Below, one piece after another: positions 53,201-61,542 of a stretch of 64,000 nucleotides of DNA. A program made the translations under genes and the position numbers. The stretch is from Armatimonadota bacterium. GTDB taxonomy: Bacteria; Armatimonadota; Zipacnadia; JAUWAU01. The stretch spans positions 1 through 64,000 of the forward strand of contig JAUWAU010000024.1 of NCBI GenBank assembly GCA_030601885.1. The letters are read 5' to 3'. The notes under the pieces are model-generated. The model did no database searches, was not told where the DNA came from, and saw nothing but the letters and a program-made list of their open reading frames with translations. The first letter of the stretch is position 1, and every line of letters starts with the position of its first letter.

Positions 53201-53504
53201 GGGTGACGAGGATCTCGTACTTGAGCCGCTTTGGCGTCCTGAGCTCGTCGGTGATCGTCCCCCCGGGATTGAGCGCCGTGGTGTCGATTGAGAGTGCCGC
53301 TTGGCCGGTCCTTGCCAGAGGCGACACGCTCGCGATGTCTGATTCCTCAACCTGCTTCACCCAGTCGCCACGGAGCCGGACCTCCCAACTGTTGGTACCG
53401 TCCTCGAAGCCGGCGTTCGTGACGAGGTTCGCGCCCGCGTCGAGCTGAGCTGCGCAGCCGAAGGCTGCCGCGATCACGGCAACGTTGACCAATTCTCGTC
53501 GCAT
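50091..53504 (-). CDS. Heparinase II/III-like polysaccharide lyase (C-terminal read-through)
   Basis: A 1137-residue exported protein; the last 45 residues or so are the start of the DUF4038 remnant. A signal-like start (MRRELVNVAVIAAAFGCAAQLDAG) is followed by a carbohydrate-binding-like sandwich (VTNAGFEDGTNSWEV). A large alpha/alpha toroid covers about 430-700 (GWAHMVPRLAEGNPTWNHQAKALSGAYTVARYFKRFY, QENSGNYWLITMRFALSYYLGEWDKTFFDN). The C-terminal beta-sandwich holds GNGRGIHSGRATNQICKLSILGEDLLIGSCYRQN, which resembles the HSH-type metal motif of heparinase-type lyases. The family is assigned by architecture with moderate certainty. GGAGGG lies 6 bases before the ATG at 53504. It ends out of its normal border. 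Confidence 0.7.
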   Translation of the reverse strand: MRRELVNVAVIAAAFGCAAQLDAGANLVTNAGFEDGTNSWEVRLRGDWVKQVEESDIASVSPLARTGQAALSIDTTALNPGGTITDELRTPKRLKYEILVTQKVARIKPNCWYLAKFHIKSPGIAIDEGLELVSDIQPWPLRTYGESEEESHWKDIHPWERRLFLPQAPVADNEYHEYVLLKETYPQTDTLEVGVRIRAPWTGQMILDDVELVQVDPDRDLTKMEKLLAMRGAKPIQRVRELNRETDLVRKGQAAADILLPDLRKYKRLGRRIRARIRKLTGAKLPVRTKLEDVSTGHSIIAVGSMMKNELVARLHFNRYVRVDAASPGPGGYVIWTIAEPYGLAPKQNVVVVAGSDKAGESAAVDAFCQLLKADGETLRLPYLHTVFPKRTIEPEEREVPRGRWGFDIDRNRWAGFSKWYLPRWLETGDLEVARLARKEILMVADRYLEDPYFQTAWDTYEVGWAWDSLEEAPVFSDEDRLKITNALRAYLHMRPQETSGWAHMVPRLAEGNPTWNHQAKALSGAYTVARYFKRFYAREAHWDYYLAAPQNAFEQQALYSKPQENSGNYWLITMRFALSYYLGEWDKTFFDNGALRRYAEYFAVVCNNKGWLSGFGDTYYCYHGAAPRVVSGAGIGDPSLAFWYYRDGRILWWLEHCGFQGYERLYHQDVEPVEWKGLLGVRRVPLETGLYDPRTGLPLWGSGGEGTDGPVGDVKYEATFDKISFRHTWDPQGQYLLLEGNGRGIHSGRATNQICKLSILGEDLLIGSCYRQNNIRRNDSVLVVKDGHIDDPDVKGKGRFPFQWWHPLWAKYPSYAAVDAMADLPHTGFTRTALRDYQGTNWYRNIFWAKGKYFAMIDEIVANEPGTYYVESNLKTCPYARKTYPQMTPRTWRLLADDRGIEETLETSPEPTSLYIVTDGASKILTEEVQHEYINALMVHQVSEGNSLSPGDKVTFINLFYGDRPPSRTNYRLKRLGPTEGIILQGEEPVAYFGCGQDEPSKAVLPIEAKIYLLTGDMLAVVDGTSAGQYFSSERPVSREIDMPGKAARQILQRLSAIGAARNQRQTNRGKRGPETMTPSENAVSRASGPLKVHPDNPRYFADAAGRPVYLTGAHTWSNFKDMGKTDPPPPRGNLP

Positions 53505-53602
53505 CACTGACCCTCCACAGACAAGCATAGGACGATCCGCAGAATCAGGTGACGACCTGCTGCTGGCGCAGCGCGCCAGGGCGAACTGATGCGCAGACTG
53601 CG

Positions 53603-56600
53603 TCACTGCGCCGGTCCCGCCGTCGCGCCGACGCCTTCGGGAATTGCCGCTGCCAGAGCGCCATCGAAATGGAACAAGCCGAGAGTCTCGGCGTCCGGCT
53701 CAAAGCGCTTCCTCGGCGTGAATCGTCCCGAGTAACGGCGGATAGCACTGATCCGCAGTTCGTCAATGTCGCCATCCGCCGGCCGGAACCCGGTGTTCAT
53801 CGAGCCGATCTGGATGGGCAACCGGAGCGGCTTCATCTTGAGTGGCTGCGTGTTGGGCGACTTGGCGCTTCCGACGCAGTGGTCCGACGATAGCTTTCCG
53901 TCGATGAACAGAGCCATCGACGTCTTCCCGCCGTCATCCAGCTTCCACTGCAGCGCTACGTGGTGCCACTGCCCCTTGCGCCAGTCGCGAACACTGGCCT
54001 GCACCGTGCGAGCCTCGTACTTGGAGTTGGAGATGATGCACGAAAGATGGCCGTTGGCCGAGTGTGATATCGTCAACGAGCTGTGGTTGGACAGATAGGG
54101 ATAGTCAGGGCGAATGGGGCCGAGGTTGAAGAAAGTGTGTTCGAGCGACGCGCGCGGTCCTGACGATCGCGGCGCGACATGCCAACGTGGTTTGACCCAG
54201 AACTCGACGGTGCCCTCCGACAGCTCGATCGTCGTCGGGTTGAACGAGCTGAAGAATGCCGGCAGGGCCAGTGCCCGTCCGTCAACGCCGTCACTGTAGA
54301 GCTTCTCCGCTGGCACTGCCGGGCGCCGCGGGCTGCCGAAACGGCGCACGAAGGACCAGGTTGCCTCCCGGCTTGTCACAGTGAAGGTGCAGACGACGCC
54401 TGGGACTTCGGCGGGGAAGAGCACGGAGAAAGGGTCCTTCGGGCGCCACATCAGTTGCACCAGCGGCGCAGTGCCCAGCTCATTCTTGCCGAGCGGGTCG
54501 ATGCCGTCGGTGCATTCGGCCGTCAGCCGGAACTCGTGCAGGTTCCGGTCCGTCTCGATCCGCAGATCGCCGCCGATGCGGGTACCCGCGCCCTCGCCCG
54601 TCGTCTCGTGTCCGAAGTGCACCGGGCGCAGCACAAGCCCCACCTGCGGCGCCGGGACGCTCGCGCCCGCCTCGCCGAACCGCAGTCGAGCGAACTTCTC
54701 CACGGTGTGAAAGCCGCTTCCGTCCAGGTAAACGATGGCGTTCTGCTCCTCCTCGCCCTCGGGCCGCGTGTGGACGATGTTGCGGCAAAGTAGCGCACGG
54801 CACGTCAAGCCCGCCTTGGGCGTGATGCCTAGATCCGCCGCGGGGATGGCCATTTCCACCGTCCAGCGGTCCGTTCCGCGGACCGCCTTGACCTGAGCCG
54901 AGCCGTCCCACTTGATCGAGTACTTCAGCAGCCCCTCCGGTGTCGGGGCAGAACGTGCCTCGAAGATGGTTCCCTTCGAATCAACGATCCAGTGCACGAA
55001 CTCCTTCGATTCGGCCTTCGGTGCGATGAGCACTTCAACGCTGTCGCACAGGACGTGCTGATCGCGACCGGGCAGCACGGCGGAGATGTCCGCTGGGTTG
55101 GGGTCGAAACATTCAAACGCCACGTAGAGCGCCTTCTCGTCGTAGGCCAAGCGCGCGCGCGTCTCCAGCGATTCCAGGCGCAGAACCCGGTGGTCCATGA
55201 AATGCTCGATGAGGGGCGCCTCGGTCCACGCCGCTTCGTTGAGCCGACCGTCTACAGTGATGGGACCACGCGCGGGCGCAGCAACGATCTCCCGGCTGCG
55301 ACAGGCGCGCTCGAACCAACTGGGAATCGTGTGCGCAGCGATCAGCACTTCCCGGCGCTCCCACAGATCGTCAACTTCCTTGTGCAGCTCGGCCAGATCG
55401 AGCTGCGAGAGATAGCCGGGCGCTGCCGTTTTCCGCAGGTAGGAGGCGAACAGCTTGTCGCGCGGCGCCCTCTTCTGAATCGCCGCCCACTCGGGCGCCG
55501 CTCGCGCCAAAGCCTCCCGTGCCGCCGACAAGTGCCTCTGCACCTCGGCCCGATCCCCGTGCTCGATGGCACGGCGCGCCGCCAGCATGTGCCCCCGGTG
55601 CCTTGCCAATATACGGGCTCCGTGCGTCATGAGGTACATGTTGAGGAAGTAGCCGTACGGGTGGCCCGCGAGCACCTCGGAGCGCTGCTGCAACTCCCAG
55701 AGGCGATCGAGCGACGCGGTCGCTCGTGCAGCGGCTTCAGCTTGCTGAAACATCGTCTGCGCCGGATCCTCGATGGTCAGGCGCTGCATCACTTCCTCCG
55801 GGAAAACGATGAAGAAGTGGCTGATGTTCTCGGCAAATGCCGGCGCGATGAGCGGCCCGGCCTGCTCGCCAAACCAGAACCGGCACGCCCGTTCGGCGAA
55901 GGTCTTCCGCTCCAGCGGCGGCGCCTGCTTGGTGCCGATGTCGCGCCAGACGCCGGAGTCGAACTCACGAGCCCCGGGCCGGTTCACATTCCACGCGCAC
56001 TCAACTCCCAGCAACTGCGTCAGCTCCGTCCACCCGCGTCCCGAAACGTTCCCGAAGAGGATGTCGTCGTGCGTCGGGTAGTACATTGACTTCGTCCACA
56101 GCGGCGTGGTGATGAAGTACGGGCGCAAGCCCTTCCAGTAGGCGTACTCGTAGTAGAGGTGAAACGCCCGCCGGCCCCAGGCCTGACGCGCCAGGTCCAG
56201 GTGGCGTCGCTCGCTCTCGCGGATGCACACGAAGATGTCCGGCGGGAGAAGGGTGTTGAGGCGCTGGAGGAATTCGGTCAACTTGCGAGACGTCTGCTGG
56301 GCCAGAGCGCGCGCCGGCTGGCCTTCGCCCATGCTGGCGGCCGCTTGCTGATACACATAGTCCGGATCCAGATATCGTCCCGTGTACGGGTACACCACTG
56401 CCACGAATTTGAGATTCGGAATGCGCTTCTTGATCTCGCGGTGGTAGATGCCGAACACCGTCGCATCGGCCTTGGGGTGATCGTCGCCATACGTGTCGCG
56501 GCATAGAGGGCAGCGGTCGTTCCAGAGGGCCGGGTTCTGCCAGCCGCCGCCGTCGGTGGCATGGAGGTAGTAGCCGGTGTAGCCGGCGTCGGCCAGGAAT

Positions 56601-57604
56601 TCGGCCGCCCGCCTGGCGCGGCGCTCGTGGTATTCCAGCCGCGACCAGCAGAAGTACCGCTTGTGGGAGCGATGGAAGACGACGTCCTTGAAATCGGGAT
56701 TGTCGTCATCCCGCGGCGAGGTGCCGATGGCAGTGGTATCGCCGGCAATCGAGTCGATGCCCCGTGCCCGCCCGTACTCGTGCACTCCCTTCAGCGCCGC
56801 CCGCGCGACTGTGGTCTTCTCCGGCGCGTCGCCCGGTTTGAAGTTGATCGAGTTCCAGGCGAAGTTGATCTTGGCGCGGAGCATCCAGTCGAAGTAGCGC
56901 TTCTGGAAGGTGACGAAATCCCGCGCCGCCTCGCGCGCCTTCTCGAGGTCGCCATTCTGCTCCGCCGACAGAATGGCGTACCAGTCGCGGCGCAGCGGCT
57001 CGCTGAAGGGCACGCCGTTCATTCGGTATTTGTAGTCCGGCCAGTCTCGCACCGCGGCCGGCTGAAGCAGCAGCGCGCCGTCGCGGTTCACAATGAGCTG
57101 CCGCAGCGTCACGGCCGCGTACAGCGTCCCGAGCGTGTCACTCCCCACGAGGAACAGGCGAACATTTTCCCCTGCGCCGACCGGGTGGATAACGTACCCC
57201 TGCACGCCGGGATCTTCAGGTGTGACCGCAATACCCATGTCGCCGAGAGGGATCTCCTTGGCCGTGCACAGTGCAATGATGATCAGCTTCCCGGCAGGCA
57301 GCGGCCTGTTGAGGGCCAATACTGGCAACGGCTGCCCGCCGAGCGAGGTAATGCGTTCGTTGATCTCGCCGGCGCCGATCTGCGAGCGTTCGTCCGAGCC
57401 GGCGACGATGCGGAAGCCGTCAAGGGAGATCGGGGCTCCCACTGCGCGGATCTGCTGCGGAAGCGGGATGATCGTGTCGATGTCGGCATCGGCGGCACTG
57501 ACGGCGACAAGCGTCAGGACGCCGGCAATCCCCCACCATGTGAGGCGATGTCGCATCTTCCTGACCGAACAGCGGTACCAGGCATCCTCGAAGATGGTCG
57601 TCAT
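53603..57604 (-). CDS. GH20-like TIM-barrel protein with CBM9-like and LamG modules
   Basis: A 1333-residue exported multidomain glycan-binding or cleaving protein. After the signal (LTWWGIAGVLTLVAVSAADAD) comes a GH20-type N-terminal fold (IIPLPQQIRAVG ... TLGTLYAAVTLRQLI), then a TIM barrel with GDTTAIGTSPRDDDNPDFKD, TGYYLHATDGGGWQNPALWNDRCPLC and WTKSMYYPTHDDILFGNVSGRGWTELTQLLG. Residues near 780 start a CBM9/DOMON-like module (PITVDGRLNEAAWTEAPL, CDSVEVLIAPKAE) and residues near 1110-1290 a LamG/concanavalin sandwich (GTVEFWVKPRWHV, WHHVALQWKLDDGG). The GH20 catalytic Asp-Glu pair is not evident, so activity may differ. GGAG 8 bases upstream supports the ATG at 57604. Confidence 0.72.
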   Translation of the reverse strand: MTTIFEDAWYRCSVRKMRHRLTWWGIAGVLTLVAVSAADADIDTIIPLPQQIRAVGAPISLDGFRIVAGSDERSQIGAGEINERITSLGGQPLPVLALNRPLPAGKLIIIALCTAKEIPLGDMGIAVTPEDPGVQGYVIHPVGAGENVRLFLVGSDTLGTLYAAVTLRQLIVNRDGALLLQPAAVRDWPDYKYRMNGVPFSEPLRRDWYAILSAEQNGDLEKAREAARDFVTFQKRYFDWMLRAKINFAWNSINFKPGDAPEKTTVARAALKGVHEYGRARGIDSIAGDTTAIGTSPRDDDNPDFKDVVFHRSHKRYFCWSRLEYHERRARRAAEFLADAGYTGYYLHATDGGGWQNPALWNDRCPLCRDTYGDDHPKADATVFGIYHREIKKRIPNLKFVAVVYPYTGRYLDPDYVYQQAAASMGEGQPARALAQQTSRKLTEFLQRLNTLLPPDIFVCIRESERRHLDLARQAWGRRAFHLYYEYAYWKGLRPYFITTPLWTKSMYYPTHDDILFGNVSGRGWTELTQLLGVECAWNVNRPGAREFDSGVWRDIGTKQAPPLERKTFAERACRFWFGEQAGPLIAPAFAENISHFFIVFPEEVMQRLTIEDPAQTMFQQAEAAARATASLDRLWELQQRSEVLAGHPYGYFLNMYLMTHGARILARHRGHMLAARRAIEHGDRAEVQRHLSAAREALARAAPEWAAIQKRAPRDKLFASYLRKTAAPGYLSQLDLAELHKEVDDLWERREVLIAAHTIPSWFERACRSREIVAAPARGPITVDGRLNEAAWTEAPLIEHFMDHRVLRLESLETRARLAYDEKALYVAFECFDPNPADISAVLPGRDQHVLCDSVEVLIAPKAESKEFVHWIVDSKGTIFEARSAPTPEGLLKYSIKWDGSAQVKAVRGTDRWTVEMAIPAADLGITPKAGLTCRALLCRNIVHTRPEGEEEQNAIVYLDGSGFHTVEKFARLRFGEAGASVPAPQVGLVLRPVHFGHETTGEGAGTRIGGDLRIETDRNLHEFRLTAECTDGIDPLGKNELGTAPLVQLMWRPKDPFSVLFPAEVPGVVCTFTVTSREATWSFVRRFGSPRRPAVPAEKLYSDGVDGRALALPAFFSSFNPTTIELSEGTVEFWVKPRWHVAPRSSGPRASLEHTFFNLGPIRPDYPYLSNHSSLTISHSANGHLSCIISNSKYEARTVQASVRDWRKGQWHHVALQWKLDDGGKTSMALFIDGKLSSDHCVGSAKSPNTQPLKMKPLRLPIQIGSMNTGFRPADGDIDELRISAIRRYSGRFTPRKRFEPDAETLGLFHFDGALAAAIPEGVGATAGPAQ

Positions 57605-57648
57605 GGAGATCGCTCCTTTGCGACGAATATGGGCTGCCGCTCAGTCTA

Positions 57649-58869
57649 CTACCTAGCCAGGACCGCACGCGCAACGCGCAGGACGTTCCCGCCGAGGATC
57701 TTCCGGATGTCATCATCGGAATAGCCGCGCTGGACCATCCCGATGGTGAACATCGGCCAATTAGTCCATGCCATGCTGAGCTTCTGGTGCTCCTGCCGCC
57801 ATTTCGAGTCAAATAAGGGATCGTTCGGGGGCCAGAAGTATCCCCACCTGTTCCGCACCGCGCGGCGTTTCGGGATCTTCCGGGCCTCTCGCTCCGTCGC
57901 AGACGAGGAATAGGCCACATCCGTTCCAATGGCGACGTGCTCCGCGCCGAAGTTGCTCACGACATAGTCAATGTGGTCGAGCATTGCGTTGATGTCGCCG
58001 CTGCCGCCCAGGAACGCCGGAATGCAGCAAATGCCGATGTACCCACCGGTCTCCACGATGGCCCGGATCACCTCGTCGGGCTTGCAGCGAGGATGCTTGT
58101 TCAGTGCCGCGCAGCCTGAGTGACTGGCCACCATTGGCTGTTCTGAAGCTCTCGCCGCATCCAGGCTCGTCTGCCAGCCTGAATGGGCAACGTCAACGAT
58201 CACGCCGACGCGATTCATCTCCGCCACCACCGCTCGGCCGAAGTCGCTCAAACCCCCATTCGCCGCCTCAGCGCAGCCGTCGCCGATCATGTTGCGCCGG
58301 TTATAGGTGAGATGCATCATCCGGCAGCCGAGCTGGAAGAACACGCGAATGTAGCGCAGCTCCTCTTCGACCGAGATCCAGTCCTGGGGCAGCGGCACGC
58401 CGTTGCTTATCAGGTACAGACAGTGTCTGTTCTGCTCTTTGGCGGCGACAATGTCATCGGGCGTGGCCGCTTTCTGAACGAAGTCACGCATCATGTCCGT
58501 GACGTAGGTGAAGCGAGCCAGTCGCTTCATCAAGCGAAGAGGGGACTGCCCTTCCTCACCCGCGTTCTGCAGGATGCACGTGACCCCGGCGGCCTCCCAC
58601 GCCTGGACGAACTCCTCGCGCTCTTTCGCATCGGTGACGTACCGAGTCATCCGCATATCTTCCATCATGTCGCCGATCTCGACTTCGGAGGCGCCCGCTT
58701 CAACCGCTTCTTTGAGGGCCTCGCCGTCCACGGCGGCACGCGGCGCGAACCCATAGGACTCGCACACGATCGAGTTCCTGTGGAGCTCCATGCCGTGGTT
58801 GATGTCTCGTTCAGTGGGCTTCAGAATGCTCAAGGCGACTTCCTTGGCGTGCTCTATGCTCTCGTTCAT
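57649..58869 (-). CDS. Membrane dipeptidase (M19) homologue lacking key metal ligands
   Basis: A 406-residue renal-dipeptidase-family protein. It keeps HLTYNRRNMIGDGCAEAANGGLSDFGRAVVAEMNRVGVIVDVAHSG (His ligand), ASHSGCAALNKHPR (His) and IGTDVAYSS. The first metal pair, HxD in the DGHNDLP region, reads IVCESYGF, and the bridging Glu of the GIEGG loop reads LISNGV. Both are lost, so the binuclear zinc site would be incomplete. It may be an inactive binding protein or a new enzyme. GGAGG lies 6 bases before the ATG. No signal peptide is seen. It sits between two secreted glycan-active genes in the minus-strand block. Confidence 0.8.
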   Translation of the reverse strand: MNESIEHAKEVALSILKPTERDINHGMELHRNSIVCESYGFAPRAAVDGEALKEAVEAGASEVEIGDMMEDMRMTRYVTDAKEREEFVQAWEAAGVTCILQNAGEEGQSPLRLMKRLARFTYVTDMMRDFVQKAATPDDIVAAKEQNRHCLYLISNGVPLPQDWISVEEELRYIRVFFQLGCRMMHLTYNRRNMIGDGCAEAANGGLSDFGRAVVAEMNRVGVIVDVAHSGWQTSLDAARASEQPMVASHSGCAALNKHPRCKPDEVIRAIVETGGYIGICCIPAFLGGSGDINAMLDHIDYVVSNFGAEHVAIGTDVAYSSSATEREARKIPKRRAVRNRWGYFWPPNDPLFDSKWRQEHQKLSMAWTNWPMFTIGMVQRGYSDDDIRKILGGNVLRVARAVLAR

Positions 58870-58939
58870 CGCTTGCCTCCGAATCTACGCGGCATGAGAA
58901 CTGCCGGTGTGAGCCCGATTCTGTGTTCGCCCGCATCCC

Positions 58940-61480
58940 TCATGGCACCAGTCGCAGGGCGCTAAACCCGTGCGCAGGCAGATTCATCGTTGTCTCATCT
59001 CGGACGATTTCCAGCTTCTCGCGGTCGCGTTCCAGCAGATCAGTTTGGATGGCGCTGCCGTATGCGTTGAGGCCTATACTGACCGGGCCGGACTGCCCGG
59101 CGACCTCCCAAAGGCGCAGCATGATGCCTCCGGAAGCGTCGCCATCGGCCGGCTTCAGACACGTGACGATAGCGCGCGCGGGGTCCACGCGGATGCCGGC
59201 CATACCTGTTCGCCGCTGTCGAAGGCGTCCAGCGACACCCAGCAGCGGCGAGGCCACACTTCGACTCCACGCGAAGGCCTCGGCTCCGTCGTAGCCGCCC
59301 GCGTGGGCTCGCAGGGAGTAGCGGAAGCGAAAGTCCGCCACGCCATGCTGGTCGTGGATGACCTCGCGATAGTTTTGGTCGTTGCCGAGGGCCTGAAAGG
59401 TGATCGAATCAAGGTCGAGGCGCAGGACGAACGCGTCAATGGGGGCGATGGTCACCCCAGGGCCTTCGGGCAGCGAGGCGTCCACAAAGCCCTGCACGGC
59501 GAAACGCCGTGTGTCTGCGCCCGGAAGCAAGTCGCCGGCCGGTTGGGGCAGCGGGCGGATCACGGCCCCCGTTGTCTCGATCCGCAGCACTGCGCCGTCC
59601 GAGAGCACGGGGAAGACATGGCAGAGACGCTCCTCCTCGGTCGTCGCGAGCTTGTGGAGGTGCGCCTCGAAGTCCACTCGGTCCAGATCGGCGTACACCG
59701 TGACAAGGTTGCTCACGGCAATGCCGGCTGTGGTTCCCGTAACCCGCAGCCGCGCGAGCACCGGGCCCTCGGCCACCACCTCCGACCGGACATCGGTGAG
59801 CCTGTGCTCCTGACCATCGAAGTAGACTGTCTGGCATAGGCTGCGGCTCGTATCGCCGGCCACCAACTCCAGGCCCGTGGCCTGGTGAATCAGACTGGCG
59901 ATGCCGCCGGTATTGGGGTCCAGCTTGAGCCGGTAGTACGGGCCCGCCAGTTCGGTCGCCGTCGCGTGCAGTTTGTCTGTGCTGGTGCTTGGCGAAGGCC
60001 CGGCCTTGAACCGCAACGACATCAGCCCAAAGCCCGCCACCTCTGGCGAGACGAAGTACAACACGCGCCGGCCCTCCTCCTCGACCAACTGAGCGTCGAG
60101 GGTCTCGCGCCCGGCGGTAACCGCAGCGACGTCTGCCGCCGGCTCCATACGCACCAGGTCCGCTCGCGGCACGCTCAGGGCATTGAAGAGCGTCAGCTCA
60201 CGCTTGCTCTCCCGGAGGCCCAGTCCGTTCCAGGCCCGCTTGAGCAAGTCCTGGCCCAGCCGCATGAGCTCGGCGCTCCATCGACGCCGCAGCTCGGCGT
60301 TGTGGAGTTTGTTCTCGTCGCCCTTGCCGTTCCATGCGTGATCGCCCAGCATCGCCAGGCACCACTCGGCCCGCTCGCGATCGGATCGGGTGGCTTCATG
60401 GAGTTCGGGCCGCACGAGCCCGGCGATGGCCAACAATGCTTCGGCTGCCAGGAACCGGCGTTCGCCGGCGCGCATATCCGCCGCGTATTTGGCCAGGGAC
60501 ACCGGCCACACGTCCCACGAGTGCCCGAAGCAGCCGCGCACGGTCTGCAGGAAGGGGTGTAGCTCCTGTGCCGCGTCCACGGCCTGGCAGAACTGGGGAA
60601 GGGTGGCATTCACCAGCTTCGGGTGCGGCTCCAGGCGGCGATTGTACTTGATGATAGCCTCCGCGAAGCCCCGGGCCTGCTCTCCGCTCGTTGGGGAGAT
60701 GTCGCCATGCGTCCCGCTGGCCAGGATCGCCCGCAGCGGGTATGCTCTGCCGAGCTGCCGGTAGTGGGGCAGCCACTCCTGCACGATGAGATCGGGGTCG
60801 CGAAGGACGCCGCGAGCGCCCTGGTGGTAGCTCCACTTGCCGCAGGCCCACGGGTCCATTACGACCCGGACCTGGCTGCCGTCGGGTCCCTCGAAGAGAA
60901 AGACCGGAGGATTATTGAGTCTATCGAAAGTGGAATCGTATTTGTAGAAAGGCACCGACAGCCACCGAACGCCACATCCGGCCAGGATGGCAGCGGCGCC
61001 CCACGGCAGCGATGGCTCCTCGATGTGCTCGGCCACATCGATGGGGATGTCCCACTCCCGTTCCAGCCGCCGCGCGGGGTAGAAGGTGCGGATCACCCCC
61101 TCCACGCTCTGGAAGCCCCAGAGCGAATTGCACAGGTAGGGGCTCACGAACACGCGTCCCTCTTTAATGCGCCGGATGAGCTCGTCCTTTCGCTCGGGAT
61201 AGTGCTCGACGAAGCACAGAGCTTCCTGCGTGACCGCCATGTTGTAGCGGTCGCGGTTGGCTGGCTCTTCGGCGTCCGTGCGGTTCATCTCGTCCAGGTG
61301 AGCCCGGACGATGTCGGCAAACGCCCGGCGGGTCTCCTCCTCAGTGAAGCCCCAGGTGTAATCGGGGCAGTTGTCATTGGTGATGTAGATCGTCCATTCG
61401 GACCCGCCGCCTGGCGCCCGAGCGCCGTCCGTTGCAGTCACCAGCATGCACGCTCCTGCGAGTATGGCGAATGGAGCCAT
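58940..61480 (-). CDS. GH38-like alpha-mannosidase-family protein
   Basis: An 846-residue exported protein with the overall GH38 layout: an N-terminal barrel-like part (SLPWGAAAILAGCGVRWLSVPFYKYDSTFDRLNN), a three-helix region (LGDHAWNGKGDENKLHNAELRRRWSAELMRLGQDLLKRA) and a large C-terminal beta domain (GPYYRLKLDPNTGGIASLIHQATGLEL ... LPAHGFSALRL). The His of the usual metal motif HxD is not present; the aligned segment reads TNDNCPDYTWG. The later GDHAWNG resembles the conserved HDA-type histidine. It could have a changed metal site or substrate. The start at 61480 gives a signal peptide (APFAILAGACMLVTATDGARA), GAGGAG upstream. Confidence 0.7.
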   Translation of the reverse strand: MAPFAILAGACMLVTATDGARAPGGGSEWTIYITNDNCPDYTWGFTEEETRRAFADIVRAHLDEMNRTDAEEPANRDRYNMAVTQEALCFVEHYPERKDELIRRIKEGRVFVSPYLCNSLWGFQSVEGVIRTFYPARRLEREWDIPIDVAEHIEEPSLPWGAAAILAGCGVRWLSVPFYKYDSTFDRLNNPPVFLFEGPDGSQVRVVMDPWACGKWSYHQGARGVLRDPDLIVQEWLPHYRQLGRAYPLRAILASGTHGDISPTSGEQARGFAEAIIKYNRRLEPHPKLVNATLPQFCQAVDAAQELHPFLQTVRGCFGHSWDVWPVSLAKYAADMRAGERRFLAAEALLAIAGLVRPELHEATRSDRERAEWCLAMLGDHAWNGKGDENKLHNAELRRRWSAELMRLGQDLLKRAWNGLGLRESKRELTLFNALSVPRADLVRMEPAADVAAVTAGRETLDAQLVEEEGRRVLYFVSPEVAGFGLMSLRFKAGPSPSTSTDKLHATATELAGPYYRLKLDPNTGGIASLIHQATGLELVAGDTSRSLCQTVYFDGQEHRLTDVRSEVVAEGPVLARLRVTGTTAGIAVSNLVTVYADLDRVDFEAHLHKLATTEEERLCHVFPVLSDGAVLRIETTGAVIRPLPQPAGDLLPGADTRRFAVQGFVDASLPEGPGVTIAPIDAFVLRLDLDSITFQALGNDQNYREVIHDQHGVADFRFRYSLRAHAGGYDGAEAFAWSRSVASPLLGVAGRLRQRRTGMAGIRVDPARAIVTCLKPADGDASGGIMLRLWEVAGQSGPVSIGLNAYGSAIQTDLLERDREKLEIVRDETTMNLPAHGFSALRLVP

Positions 61481-61542
61481 CCCGACTGGGTCTCCTCTAT
61501 GGCCAGAAGCCGTCAAGGCCGGTGTGGTTCCGTCCGCTTTTC

